This document shows positions 52,396-61,391 of a stretch of DNA of 64,000 nucleotides, in pieces. Each line of letters begins with the position of its first letter. Position 1 is the stretch's first letter. Origin of the DNA: a bacterium. GTDB lineage: Bacteria; Cyanobacteriota; Vampirovibrionia; Gastranaerophilales; Gastranaerophilaceae. The position numbers and the translations under genes are program-made. Location: the NCBI GenBank assembly GCA_017536545.1, contig JAFXHF010000016.1, forward strand, positions 166,316 through 230,315, read 5' to 3'. The notes beneath the pieces were generated by a model. That model searched no databases. It had not been told where the DNA came from and was given only the letters and a program-made list of their open reading frames with translations.

Positions 52396-52965
52396 ATGAA
52401 TAAAAAATTGTTTGTTATATCAGGATGTTCAGGTGTCGGAAAAGGCACAGTTTTAAAAGAATTTATGGCAAGAAATTCGCAAGATTTTATCTTGTCTGTT
52501 TCTTGTACAACAAGAGCACCAAGACCAGGTGAAGTTGATGGTGTAAATTATTTCTTTTTGACAAAAGAAGAGTTTGAAAAAAGTGTTGCTGAAGATAAGT
52601 TTTTAGAACACGCACAATTTGCAGGAAATTGCTACGGAACAAAGAAAAAATATATCAAACAAAAATTTGAAGAAGGATATAATATTATCCTTGAAATCGA
52701 AACTCAAGGTGCTTTACAAGTTAAGAAAAAAATGCCAGAGGCAGTTTTGATATTTATTGCACCACCTGGAGTTGGGGTAGAAGAATTAGAAAAACGATTA
52801 AGAGGTAGAAATACCGAAGATGAGGCAACTATTCAACGTCGTTTAGAAGAAGCAAAAGTTGAATTAGAACGTTCAAAACAATACGATTATGTTGTAATTA
52901 ATGATGATTTGGAACGTGCGATAGCTGAAGTTGAAAGCATTACCCGAAAAGAATTGGAGGAGTAG
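52396..52965 (+). CDS. gmk: Guanylate kinase
   Basis: Phosphorylates GMP to GDP. 189 residues from the ATG at 52396. P-loop GCSGVGKGT, GMP-binding SCTTRAPRPGEVDGVNYFF, and the lid GRNTEDEATIQRRL are present. A TTG start at 52381 would lie upstream of the predicted transcription start, since TATAAT ends 6 bases before this ATG. No Shine-Dalgarno. It leads a rightward operon with coaBC, a Nif3-like gene, hydE and a dxs-like gene. Confidence 0.95.
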   Translation: MNKKLFVISGCSGVGKGTVLKEFMARNSQDFILSVSCTTRAPRPGEVDGVNYFFLTKEEFEKSVAEDKFLEHAQFAGNCYGTKKKYIKQKFEEGYNIILEIETQGALQVKKKMPEAVLIFIAPPGVGVEELEKRLRGRNTEDEATIQRRLEEAKVELERSKQYDYVVINDDLERAIAEVESITRKELEE

Positions 52966-54147
52966 ATGCTTAAAGGGAAGTGTATTTTAGTTGGGGTTAC
53001 AGGTGGAATTGCAGCATACAAAATCTGTGAACTTATTAGAATGTACAAAAAAAATGGTGCGGATGTAAAAGTTATTTGTACTCCTAATGCAATGAATTTT
53101 GTTACTAAATTAACGCTTCAAAATTTATCTCAAAACGAAGTTTATGTACAAGAGTTTGATGTAAAAGAATGGAAACCTGAGCATATTTCTTTGGCTGATG
53201 AAGCTGATATTATGGTTATTGCCCCAGCTACTGCTAATACTATTTCTAAAATTGCTCAAGGAATTGCTGACAATCTTTTAACTTCTGTTGCTTGTGCGTT
53301 TTCTAAAAAAATAATTATTGCACCTGCGATGAATTGTAATATGTGGAACAATGAAACTGTTCAAGAAAATATTAAAAAATTACAATCTAAGGGTGTTGAA
53401 ATTTTAGAGCCAGAAAGTGGGTTTTTAGCTTGTGGTTATTTGGGTAAAGGCAGATTGTGTTCATTAGAAAAAATATTTAATGAAACAGTTGAGGCTCTAA
53501 GTTATTCTCAAAAACTTGCAGGTAAAAAGGTTGTAGTTACATCAGGTGGTACAATTGAGGATATTGATCCTGTTCGTTATATTTCAAATTATTCTTCAGG
53601 GAAAATGGGTTTTGCTTTGGCAAATGTTGCAAAAGATATGGGAGCAGAAGTTGTTTTGATTACAACAAAAAACTTTGAAGCTCCTTATAAAATTGTAAAA
53701 GTTAAATCAGCTCTTGATATGCAAAAAGCGGTAGAAGACGAATTTGAAACCTCTGATATTGTTATTATGGCGGCTGCGGTTGCTGATTACAGAGTTAAAA
53801 ATCAGGCTGAGCAAAAGATGAAAAAAGTTGCAGGAGTAAACGAAACATTGACTTTAGAGTTGGTTCAAAATCCTGATATTTTAAAAGGTTTATGCGAAAA
53901 GAAAACTCATCAACTAGTTGTTGGTTTCTGTGCTGAAAGCGAAAATTTATTAGAAAATGCAAAAGAAAAAATCGCTAAAAAAGGTTGTGATTATTTGATT
54001 GCAAATGATATTTCAAGAAGTGATATTGGTTTTTCATCTGATGACAATGAGGTTACAATTTTAGAAAAATCAGGTAAAATAGAAAAGTTAGAAAAAGCAT
54101 CTAAAAAGGTTATTGCAAGGAAAATATTAGAGTATATTTATGAATAA
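52966..54147 (+). CDS. coaBC: Bifunctional phosphopantothenoylcysteine synthetase/decarboxylase
   Basis: 393 residues, coenzyme A biosynthesis. The N-terminal flavin-dependent decarboxylase (CoaC) has GVTGGIAAYK, the active-site His in EHISLADEADIMVIAPATANT and the PAMNCNMW substrate clamp. The C-terminal CTP-dependent synthetase (CoaB) has SGGTIEDIDPVRYISNYSSGKMG. The ATG follows the gmk stop directly (0 bases), with GGAGG inside the end of gmk, and its 3' end overlaps the Nif3-like gene by 8 bases. Confidence 0.96.
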   Translation: MLKGKCILVGVTGGIAAYKICELIRMYKKNGADVKVICTPNAMNFVTKLTLQNLSQNEVYVQEFDVKEWKPEHISLADEADIMVIAPATANTISKIAQGIADNLLTSVACAFSKKIIIAPAMNCNMWNNETVQENIKKLQSKGVEILEPESGFLACGYLGKGRLCSLEKIFNETVEALSYSQKLAGKKVVVTSGGTIEDIDPVRYISNYSSGKMGFALANVAKDMGAEVVLITTKNFEAPYKIVKVKSALDMQKAVEDEFETSDIVIMAAAVADYRVKNQAEQKMKKVAGVNETLTLELVQNPDILKGLCEKKTHQLVVGFCAESENLLENAKEKIAKKGCDYLIANDISRSDIGFSSDDNEVTILEKSGKIEKLEKASKKVIARKILEYIYE

Positions 54148-54832
54148 ATACGAAATTATTAGGAAAATTGAAAATTTTGCACCTGTGGAAACTGCAGAAG
54201 CGTGGGATTGTGTTGGTTTTATGGTAGAAACCAAAAGGGAAAATGTTTTTAGGATAATGGTTTGTTTGACAGTCACTGATGCTGTTGTAGCACAAGCAAA
54301 ACGTCAAGAATGCGATATGATTATCTCGCATCATCCTTTATTTGAGGTTCCTATTTCTTGGTCTGATATTGATATTTATTCAGCTCATACAAACTTAGAT
54401 AAAGCAAAAGGTGGAACAACTGATACCATAATTGATGCGTTGTATTTAGATGATTATAAGGTTGAAATTGAACATGAATTTTTGAGAATGATTGATTTTA
54501 AAAAAGATGTTTCAATTGATGAATTTGTTGAAATGTTCAGAGGTTTATCACCAAATGTTCGTTATATAAATAATAAAAAAGTGGAGCGTGTACGAAAGGT
54601 TGCATTCTGTGCTGGTAGTGGTTCAGAATTTATTTCAGGTGCAAAAAATTTAGGAGCTGACGCTTTAGTTACTGGAGATTTGAAATTCCATACGGTATTA
54701 GATTCAGATATCGTTGTGGTTGATATTGGGCACTTTGAGTCTGAAATTATTATTCGCCCAGTGTTGAAAAACCTTGTGGGTGAAGGTATTGAAGTTATTT
54801 ATGCAGAAGAAAAATCTCCTTTTATATATTAG
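54140..54832 (+). CDS. Nif3-like dinuclear metal centre protein (YbgI/DUF34 family)
   Basis: 230 residues. The family's metal-binding motifs are visible: ISHHPLF (His-His), AHTNLDKAKGG with His and Asp, and the C-terminal GHFESE. These proteins bind two metal ions and are annotated as GTP cyclohydrolase I type 2-like, but their physiological role is poorly defined. Starts inside coaBC by 8 bases with AAGGAA upstream, so translation is coupled. Confidence 0.88.
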   Translation: MNKYEIIRKIENFAPVETAEAWDCVGFMVETKRENVFRIMVCLTVTDAVVAQAKRQECDMIISHHPLFEVPISWSDIDIYSAHTNLDKAKGGTTDTIIDALYLDDYKVEIEHEFLRMIDFKKDVSIDEFVEMFRGLSPNVRYINNKKVERVRKVAFCAGSGSEFISGAKNLGADALVTGDLKFHTVLDSDIVVVDIGHFESEIIIRPVLKNLVGEGIEVIYAEEKSPFIY

Positions 54833-54853
54833 GGTAAGGCAGATATTAGAAAA

Positions 54854-55852
54854 ATGACTGAATTTACAAAAGATGAGATAATTGAAATTTTAAAAGACGA
54901 TACCAAAAATGATTGGTTATTTTCTCTTGCGGATGAAGTTAGAAAAAAATATGTTGGGGATGAAATTCATCTAAGAGCATTGATTGAATACACAAATATT
55001 TGTAAAAATGCTTGCAAATATTGTGGTCTAAGATGTGAAAATAGACAACTTGAACGTTATAGATTAACTCCTGAAGAGATTATAAATCAGGCATATAATG
55101 CTGTTGATATTGGTTTTAAAACGGTTGTTTTGCAAGGTGGAGAGGATGCTTTTTTCTCAAAAGATGTAATGTGTGAAATAATTACAGAAATAAAAAGAGC
55201 AGATGTAGCTTTAACTTTGAGTTTAGGGGAAAGAAGTTATAATGACTTAAAGGCTTTTCGTAAATGTGGTGCTGATAGGTATTTAATCAGGATTGAAACA
55301 ACTGATAGAAAATTGTATAGAAAAATGCACCCTTATATGGATTTTGATAATCGAGTAAGATGTTTGAGAGATTTGAAATCTTTAGGTTATGAAGTTGGTA
55401 CAGGTTGCCTTGTTGGTTTACCTGAACAAACTATTGAATCTTTAGCCGATGATATTTTATTCTTCAAAGAAATTGGTGCTGATATGATTGGTATTGGGCC
55501 ATTGATTGCTCATCCTCAAACCCCATTAAAAGATGCTAAAAACGGAAGTTTAACTTTAGCTTTAAAAGTTATGGCATTAACTAGAATTTTACTTAAAGAT
55601 ATAAATATTCCAGCTACAACTGCTATGGAAACTTTAGATCCAAATGGCAGAATTATGGCTTTGCAGTGTGGAGCTAATGTTGTTATGCCAAATTTATCAC
55701 TGGAAGAACATCAAGCAAAGTATGAAATTTACCCTAATAAAGGAATAAATAGTTTACCTTTAGAGGGTGAAAACTCACTAGAGGCGAAATTATTATCAAT
55801 TGGTAGAACAATTTCTACTGGTTATGGTTTTAGGAACAAGGAGAGAAAATAA
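54854..55852 (+). CDS. hydE: [FeFe]-hydrogenase maturase HydE-like radical SAM protein
   Basis: 332 residues. Radical SAM cluster CKNACKYC (Cys50, Cys54, Cys57) followed by GLRCENRQLERYRL, the characteristic HydE segment, and the LSLGERSYNDL and VGLPEQTIESLADDI barrel segments. HydE helps build the H-cluster dithiomethylamine/cyanide-ligand precursor with HydG and HydF, neither of which is in the window. It implies hydrogen metabolism. Overlaps the dxs-like start by 1 base. The ribosome-binding site is weak and distant. Confidence 0.88.
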   Translation: MTEFTKDEIIEILKDDTKNDWLFSLADEVRKKYVGDEIHLRALIEYTNICKNACKYCGLRCENRQLERYRLTPEEIINQAYNAVDIGFKTVVLQGGEDAFFSKDVMCEIITEIKRADVALTLSLGERSYNDLKAFRKCGADRYLIRIETTDRKLYRKMHPYMDFDNRVRCLRDLKSLGYEVGTGCLVGLPEQTIESLADDILFFKEIGADMIGIGPLIAHPQTPLKDAKNGSLTLALKVMALTRILLKDINIPATTAMETLDPNGRIMALQCGANVVMPNLSLEEHQAKYEIYPNKGINSLPLEGENSLEAKLLSIGRTISTGYGFRNKERK

Positions 55853-57600
55853 TGATTTTAGATAAGATAAATATGCCAAGTGATTTAAGATGTCTAACAG
55901 TTGAGGATATGAAAACTTTGGCATCTGAAATGCGTGAAGTAATTATCAAGAAAGTTAATACAATCGGTGGTCATATGGGGCCGAATTTAGGAATTGTGGA
56001 AGCGACTATTGCTATGCATTATGTTTTTAGTTCGCCAGTTGATAAGTTTATCTTTGACGTATCTCATCAATGTTATCCACATAAAATTTTGACAGGTCGT
56101 AAAGAAGGTTTTATAGATCCAGATAAATATTTGAAATATACAGGTTACACTGCACCAGAAGAAAGTGAACACGATTTATTTAAAATTGGTCATACTTCAA
56201 CTTCAGTTTCTTTAGCTTGTGGGGTTGCAAAAGCTCGTGATATCAAAGGTGAAAAACATAATGTTATTGCACTTATTGGTGATGGCTCATTAAGTGGTGG
56301 TGAGGCTTTAGAAGGGTTAGATAATGCTGCAACTTTAGGTTCAAATTTCATTGTAATAGTTAACGATAATGAAATGTCTATTGCCGAAAATTATGGCGGA
56401 TTATATGATAACCTCAAACTTTTGAGAGTTACAAATGGCCAAGCTGAATGTAATTTCTTTAAAACTTTAGGATTTGATTATTTGTATGTTGAAGAAGGTA
56501 ATAACGTTGAAAAATTAATCGAAGCATTTAGCAAGGTTAAAGATACAACTTCTCCAGTTGTGGTTCATATTCATACTGAAAAAGGTTGTGGTTTAGAATT
56601 AGCAGAAAAAAATAAAGAAGCTTTTCACTGGATGGTTCCAGGATTGGTTGATAATTTTGGCAAACCTCAAGCTGAGTATGAATGTTATGAAGCTATTACA
56701 AAGAAATTTATTTCAGATAAAGTAGAAAAGGGTGAACCTGTTGTTGCAATAAATGCAGGAACCCCAGGGGTGTTTGGTTTTACTAAAGATTTTAGACAAA
56801 AGTTAGGTAAGCATTATACGGATGTTGGAATCGCTGAAGAGCACGCTGTTGCTTATGCTTCAGCTTTGGCAAAATGTGGGGCAAAACCTATTTTTTGCGT
56901 TATGAGTTCGTTTGTTCAAAGAACATATGATCAAATGTCGCAGGATTTATGTTTAAATAATTCACCGATTACAATGCTTGTTCATTGGGGAGGTTTGTCT
57001 GGAGCAGATGCAACTCACCTTTGCTCTTTTGATATGTCCTTGATTAGCAACATTCCAAATATGGTTTATCTTGCTCCAACTTGCAAAGAAGAATATCAAG
57101 CAATGCTTGAGTACTCATATAATCAGAACGAACATCCAGTTGCAATTCGAGTTCCTGCAGGCATGTTGGTTTCAACTGGGGAAAAAGATACAACAGATTA
57201 TTCTCAATTGAATAAATTTAAACTTGTTGAAAAAGGTGAAAAGGTTGCAATTTTAGGTTTGGGCAATTTCTTCACTTTGGCTAAAGAAGTTAAAGAGGCT
57301 TTAAAAACTCAGGGTATAGATGCAACTTTGATCAATCCAAAATTTATAACTGGTGTTGATAGTGAACTTTTAGAAGACTTGAAAGCTAATCATTCCGTTG
57401 TTGTCACTCTTGAAGACGGTATGTTAGACGGTGGTTTTGGAGAAAAAATTGCAAGGTTCTATGGAAATTCTGATATGAAAGTCTTAAACTTTGGTGGAAT
57501 GAAAGAATTTACCGATAGAGTTCCAATTGAAGAGCTTTACGAACGTTATCATTTAACGCCAGAATTAATTGTTAAGGATGTAACAAAAATCTTAAAATAA
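55852..57600 (+). CDS. 1-deoxy-D-xylulose-5-phosphate synthase-like enzyme (divergent, short)
   Basis: 582 residues, shorter than typical DXS (about 620-640). Transketolase-like TPP enzyme: GGHMGPNLGIVE, DVSHQCYPHKILTGR, TPP motif GDGS (143-146) with downstream Asn, and the central catalytic segment EEHAVAYAS. The second domain, however, has HWGGLSGADATHL (His378-Trp379) where DXS normally has DRAGLVGADGPTH, so the phosphate-contacting Arg is missing. It could be the isoprenoid enzyme of this lineage or a paralogue with another acceptor. Start overlaps the hydE stop. Confidence 0.72.
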   Translation: MILDKINMPSDLRCLTVEDMKTLASEMREVIIKKVNTIGGHMGPNLGIVEATIAMHYVFSSPVDKFIFDVSHQCYPHKILTGRKEGFIDPDKYLKYTGYTAPEESEHDLFKIGHTSTSVSLACGVAKARDIKGEKHNVIALIGDGSLSGGEALEGLDNAATLGSNFIVIVNDNEMSIAENYGGLYDNLKLLRVTNGQAECNFFKTLGFDYLYVEEGNNVEKLIEAFSKVKDTTSPVVVHIHTEKGCGLELAEKNKEAFHWMVPGLVDNFGKPQAEYECYEAITKKFISDKVEKGEPVVAINAGTPGVFGFTKDFRQKLGKHYTDVGIAEEHAVAYASALAKCGAKPIFCVMSSFVQRTYDQMSQDLCLNNSPITMLVHWGGLSGADATHLCSFDMSLISNIPNMVYLAPTCKEEYQAMLEYSYNQNEHPVAIRVPAGMLVSTGEKDTTDYSQLNKFKLVEKGEKVAILGLGNFFTLAKEVKEALKTQGIDATLINPKFITGVDSELLEDLKANHSVVVTLEDGMLDGGFGEKIARFYGNSDMKVLNFGGMKEFTDRVPIEELYERYHLTPELIVKDVTKILK

Positions 57601-57657
57601 TTAGCAAAAAATATTTTTTACCAATTTTATATAGGCATAATTTACAAAGGAGTTACT

Positions 57658-57984
57658 ATGTCTAGTAGAATTGTGAATGAACCCATAAGATGTGTACTTG
57701 GAACAACAGTTAAAGGTAAACAGACTGTTAATGAATATATGTTGGAATCAGGTAAGTATATAACTGAAATTATTACTGATTTAGGTCGTGGGCAAATAGG
57801 AGTTCGAGAAATATATAGAAATTCTTCAAAAGCTGATGATATAGAAAAAATTGTTGATAGACTCTTTGGTAGATTAGAAGTTTTTTATCCTAGTAAAATT
57901 GGGGTTATTAAGGAATTTGATGGTATTAAGTGTACATTTCCAAATTTATCTATGGAAATTTTGCTAAAAAAAGTTGCAAAATAA
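57658..57984 (+). CDS. Small protein of unknown function
   Basis: 108 residues, basic, soluble. Strand-like N-terminal part (IRCVLGTTVKGKQTVNEYMLESGKYITEIITDLGRGQIGVREIYR), then a helix (ADDIEKIVDRLFGRLEVFY) and a last strand/helix. No family recognised. AAAGGAG lies 7 bases before the ATG. It follows the dxs-like gene by 57 bases without an obvious terminator and may be read from that operon. Confidence 0.7.
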   Translation: MSSRIVNEPIRCVLGTTVKGKQTVNEYMLESGKYITEIITDLGRGQIGVREIYRNSSKADDIEKIVDRLFGRLEVFYPSKIGVIKEFDGIKCTFPNLSMEILLKKVAK

Positions 57985-58005
57985 TTAATATTGAGTGATA
58001 TTTTT

Positions 58006-58034
58006 TTGACACAATATGTGTTTTGTAATAATAT
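58006..58034 (+). promoter_or_regulatory. Promoter of the PLP decarboxylase-like gene
   Basis: TTGACA (58006-58011), 17-base spacer, TAATAT (58029-58034). Leader of about 54 bases with GGAG 10 bases before the ATG. Confidence 0.75.
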
Positions 58035-58094
58035 ATCTCTGGGATATCTGTAATTACCCTTTAAGATTAGTCGAATATTTGGAGAAAGTATAAA

Positions 58095-59636
58095 ATGATT
58101 ACTATAACCCCGAATTTAACGACGAAAAATGTTTCGTTGAATTCAAATGTGAAAAATAACAATATAACAACTAGAATGTCTGAAGATGTTAGTTTTACAG
58201 GTGGCATAAAACCTCAAAAATCTGTGAATGGTTTTATATCTACGTTGAGTGATACATTTAATTTCTTTATCAATAAGATTGTTAAATCAGAAAAAGGTTT
58301 ATCAGAAAGAGAAGTTGCAAGTATTCGAGGACAGCTTGAGATGACCGAGAACGAGCTTCAGCGTTTGCAAGAACGACGTTTGCAATTAGGTAGGCTTTTA
58401 GATTATGACAAATTACGAAAAGATGGTTTTTCTGGGGTGGAAGTTAGTCGTTTTGCTCAAGAAGATGATTTTGCCCTTGTAAATGCTCAAAGATATATAA
58501 ATCACGATTTAGAGCTAAGAGAACATATGTTTGGTTATCCTGCAAATATGACTAAAGATTCTGCAATGACAAGATATCTTAGAATAAGAGAAACTGAACT
58601 CCCTCTTATGAATAATTGTGGGGATCCATATGATGCTGGGAATTATTTAATGGATAGTAAAGGGTATGAACAAGCTCTATTAAATAAATTATTCAAACAT
58701 TTTGGTTTGGATGTTGAAAAGGGTGCAAAACCTTGGGGTTATATCACAACTGGTGGTTCAGAAAGTAATAAATGGGGAATTCATAATGGTTTGAGAAAAT
58801 TCCCAAATGGTAGAGTTTATTATTCTCAATCTGCACATTATAGTGTTGGAAAATCTGTAAAAATAGGTTTTGATAACAGTAAAAATGACATTACTTTAAT
58901 CAAACATTCTGAAATTTCGCTTCAACCGAATTCTGAAAAAATTGATACAGATGTTTTGTTATCTCAAATTAGACAAAATTGGAAGTCAAACCAAGAACCA
59001 GCGATTTTGTTATTGACTTCAGGGACAACAAAAACAGGTGCGGTTGATGATGTAGAATTTATTTCGAAAACTCTAAAAGCGGAGAATATCCCTCACTATA
59101 TCCACTTAGATGCAGCGTTATTCGGTGGTATTGCAAAGAATCAAGTTAATGCTCCGAAAGCTCCAAACTTTGAAGATTTGGGAATTGATTCTATTTCAGT
59201 GAGTTTGCACAAATATTTTGGTAATCACGATGTGAAAAGTGTTGTAATCACTCGAGAAACACCAAATGCTCCAAAAGTAGATTATATTGGGCAATATGAT
59301 AGTACAACTGCAGGTTCTAGAACATTCAATCCATTCTCTTCTTTGCAAAGAGTGAGTGAAACTCTTGATAGAACAATGCCTCAAGAATATGGTAAAAATG
59401 TTGCTCTGTTTGAATCTATGTTGAAACAATTTAATATCAAATATTCTAGAGCTGAAAATTCTAATATTTTTGTTATTGATGAGCCATCAGTTAGAATTTC
59501 GCAAAAATATCAGCTTTCTGATTTTGATGATAATGGTGAAAAGAAATCTCACATAATTATTTTCCCTTACCATAAACCTGAAAAAATGTTAGAACTTGTG
59601 AGTGATTTGATTCAAGACGTCAAAGCAAGAAATTAA
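58095..59636 (+). CDS. Group II PLP-dependent decarboxylase (histidine decarboxylase-like) with N-terminal VSFTG extension
   Basis: 513 residues. From about 140 on it is a pyridoxal-phosphate decarboxylase of the histidine-decarboxylase type: NCGDPYDAGNY, WGYITTGGSESNKWG, AHYS with the cofactor-stacking His248, HLDAALFGG (Asp339) and SLHKYFG with the Schiff-base Lys373. Such enzymes make histamine from histidine, though aromatic substrates cannot be excluded. The first 110 residues are not part of that fold: a disordered tail with VSFTG at 32-36, then a coiled-coil-like helix (SEREVASIRGQLEMTENELQRLQERRLQL). Own promoter (TTGACA-17-TAATAT). Confidence 0.8.
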   Translation: MITITPNLTTKNVSLNSNVKNNNITTRMSEDVSFTGGIKPQKSVNGFISTLSDTFNFFINKIVKSEKGLSEREVASIRGQLEMTENELQRLQERRLQLGRLLDYDKLRKDGFSGVEVSRFAQEDDFALVNAQRYINHDLELREHMFGYPANMTKDSAMTRYLRIRETELPLMNNCGDPYDAGNYLMDSKGYEQALLNKLFKHFGLDVEKGAKPWGYITTGGSESNKWGIHNGLRKFPNGRVYYSQSAHYSVGKSVKIGFDNSKNDITLIKHSEISLQPNSEKIDTDVLLSQIRQNWKSNQEPAILLLTSGTTKTGAVDDVEFISKTLKAENIPHYIHLDAALFGGIAKNQVNAPKAPNFEDLGIDSISVSLHKYFGNHDVKSVVITRETPNAPKVDYIGQYDSTTAGSRTFNPFSSLQRVSETLDRTMPQEYGKNVALFESMLKQFNIKYSRAENSNIFVIDEPSVRISQKYQLSDFDDNGEKKSHIIIFPYHKPEKMLELVSDLIQDVKARN

Positions 59637-60553
59637 TTCATATACAAATACAGTTCTCCAAGATAATACATTCCACCAATTGAATTGTAATTATCTTGTT
59701 CTTCGAATGAAACTTGTTCTATTTTGTGATTTGTACTAATACCTTTTAAAGTGTCATAAAATAGTTTCAAGGTTGGCCCATCTGGGGTACTGTTTATTGG
59801 GATTGAAATTAAATTAGCTTCTAAACTGTCATTATTATAATACATTTCATTACTCGCAAGATTATCTCTTTTGCATACGTCTCCGTAAATGTGACTTATG
59901 TATGTGTCATCCCCATCTAGATAATCTTTTTCAGGAATTGAAATTAGGTGAATTTCAGCAATATCTCCATTTTTTGTGTATTGAAAGCTAAAATTGACAA
60001 CGTACCCTTGTGGAAAATCTATCGATTTAAGAATGTAATCTCTCAAGTCTGTTTGAAAATTAGTTGATGAAAAATCAATCGATTTCTTTTTGACAGCAGG
60101 TTTTACGATGGCAGGTTGTGTTTGTTTTGAGATTTTTTCAATAGGCTGTTTTGTACTAGTTTTATTTGTTTGATTTTCAATATGTGTAGGTTTTTGGTTT
60201 TTAGCGTGTTTAACTTCTATTTTAGGCTCTTTTTCTTGCTTCCAAATAGACTGAACTTCTACTTTTTTATTCAAAATATTGTTGAATTTCGCCTCAATAA
60301 GTTCTTCTTTGGTTAATTCTACAGGTTTATTTGATTTTTGATTTTGGGCTATTATGTTTATTTTTTCATTGGTTATTGGAGTTTTTTGCGAATTTTTAAT
60401 CTCTGTTTTGTTTGTCACAAAACTTCTTGAGTTTACGATTTTTACTGCTTGGCTTGTAATTGATATAATTTTGTTTTGAGTAGTATCAATAGACAGAGCT
60501 ATTGTTGTTAGTAATATTAAAAAAATTAAAGTGGATAATACCCATTTATTCAT
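59633..60553 (-). CDS. Single-pass membrane protein with Lys/Pro/Gln-rich linker, unknown
   Basis: 306 residues. N-terminal membrane anchor (about 5-21), a long basic Lys/Thr/Gln/Pro-rich linker (about 45-155) and a C-terminal globular domain (PQGYVVNFSFQYTKNGDIAEIHLISIP). Anchor-linker-small-domain architecture and the Gly-Asp-Ile-Ala turn are loosely TonB-like, but the domain is not confidently assigned. Its stop overlaps the convergent decarboxylase stop by 4 bases. Ribosome-binding site weak. Confidence 0.65.
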   Translation of the reverse strand: MNKWVLSTLIFLILLTTIALSIDTTQNKIISITSQAVKIVNSRSFVTNKTEIKNSQKTPITNEKINIIAQNQKSNKPVELTKEELIEAKFNNILNKKVEVQSIWKQEKEPKIEVKHAKNQKPTHIENQTNKTSTKQPIEKISKQTQPAIVKPAVKKKSIDFSSTNFQTDLRDYILKSIDFPQGYVVNFSFQYTKNGDIAEIHLISIPEKDYLDGDDTYISHIYGDVCKRDNLASNEMYYNNDSLEANLISIPINSTPDGPTLKLFYDTLKGISTNHKIEQVSFEEQDNYNSIGGMYYLGELYLYMN

Positions 60554-60631
60554 TAGTTAAGTTCCCATTTGGAGTAAATATTCGTAATAGTATTACGAAT
60601 ATTTTTTAGCATTTGTTCAGTTTTCAATTCG

Positions 60632-61294
60632 TTATTTTGTTGGTAAATTATCAATTTCTTTTCTTAAAAAGTCAACCTCGTGATTATAAGGTTCGTTTGC
60701 TCTTTTCCAAAAACTACGAAATGCGTTTCTCATATCATCAAACATAACAAGTGTTGTTCTAAATCTTGTGCCATCAGGGAATGTAGTCCCATCAATAATT
60801 GAAAATTTATCTTGAAGCCAGTCAACTGCATCTTCTAAGGCTTCTTTTGTATCTGACACCTTTTCTCTTACGACATCTTCAAATGTTTGATTTTTTAGAT
60901 AATTTGTATGGTGTTCGATTTCAGCTTTTGAAGCGTTTACAAATTTGTCAGATTCAAGTGATTTTGTAAAATCTAAGAATGGTGAGTGACTACGGCATGC
61001 GAAGAAGTTGCATGATTGTGTGCTTGGATAAATAAAATATTTGAAAGCACTATCTTTAGCTGCGGGTCTTACTGCAGCTTCAATGCTATAAAGGTCCCCA
61101 TCATTAACAAGTTGAACAACTAAACCATCTTCACGTTTCCCTAATTTCGTAAGGTTTGCAACAGCAAGTCTGGTATTCTCAAAGCCTTCTTTTCTAATTA
61201 AATCTGGCACCATTCTTTTTAAGGCTTTGATAGTCTTTTTAGAATAATGCATTCCAAAAGCTGGTGAATTCTCTGAATATCCATTAACTTGCAT
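60632..61294 (-). CDS. Unknown protein with N-terminal AFG motif
   Basis: 220 residues, soluble, no family recognised. The N-terminus MQVNGYSENSPAFGMHYSKK carries the hydrophobic-x-F-G pattern at 11-14. The middle includes GDLYSIEAAVRPAAKDSAFKYFIYPSTQSCNFFACRSHSPFLDF, and the rest is helical with DTKEALEDAVDWLQDKF. A perfect AGGAGG precedes the ATG, so the start is certain and expression probably high. Confidence 0.72.
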   Translation of the reverse strand: MQVNGYSENSPAFGMHYSKKTIKALKRMVPDLIRKEGFENTRLAVANLTKLGKREDGLVVQLVNDGDLYSIEAAVRPAAKDSAFKYFIYPSTQSCNFFACRSHSPFLDFTKSLESDKFVNASKAEIEHHTNYLKNQTFEDVVREKVSDTKEALEDAVDWLQDKFSIIDGTTFPDGTRFRTTLVMFDDMRNAFRSFWKRANEPYNHEVDFLRKEIDNLPTK

Positions 61295-61351
61295 GTGAAC
61301 CTCCTAATCGTATTGTTATTGTATCCAAACCGAAATGAAAAAGCAACAAAA

Positions 61352-61372
61352 AAGGCTGATTAAATCAGCCTT
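61352..61372 (-). terminator. Terminator of the secreted hydrolase gene
   Basis: AAGGCTGAT/ATCAGCCTT with a 3-base loop, followed on the minus strand by a TTTTTT run, 20 bases past the stop. Confidence 0.85.
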
Positions 61373-61391
61373 ATGTTAATTATTTTATGGG

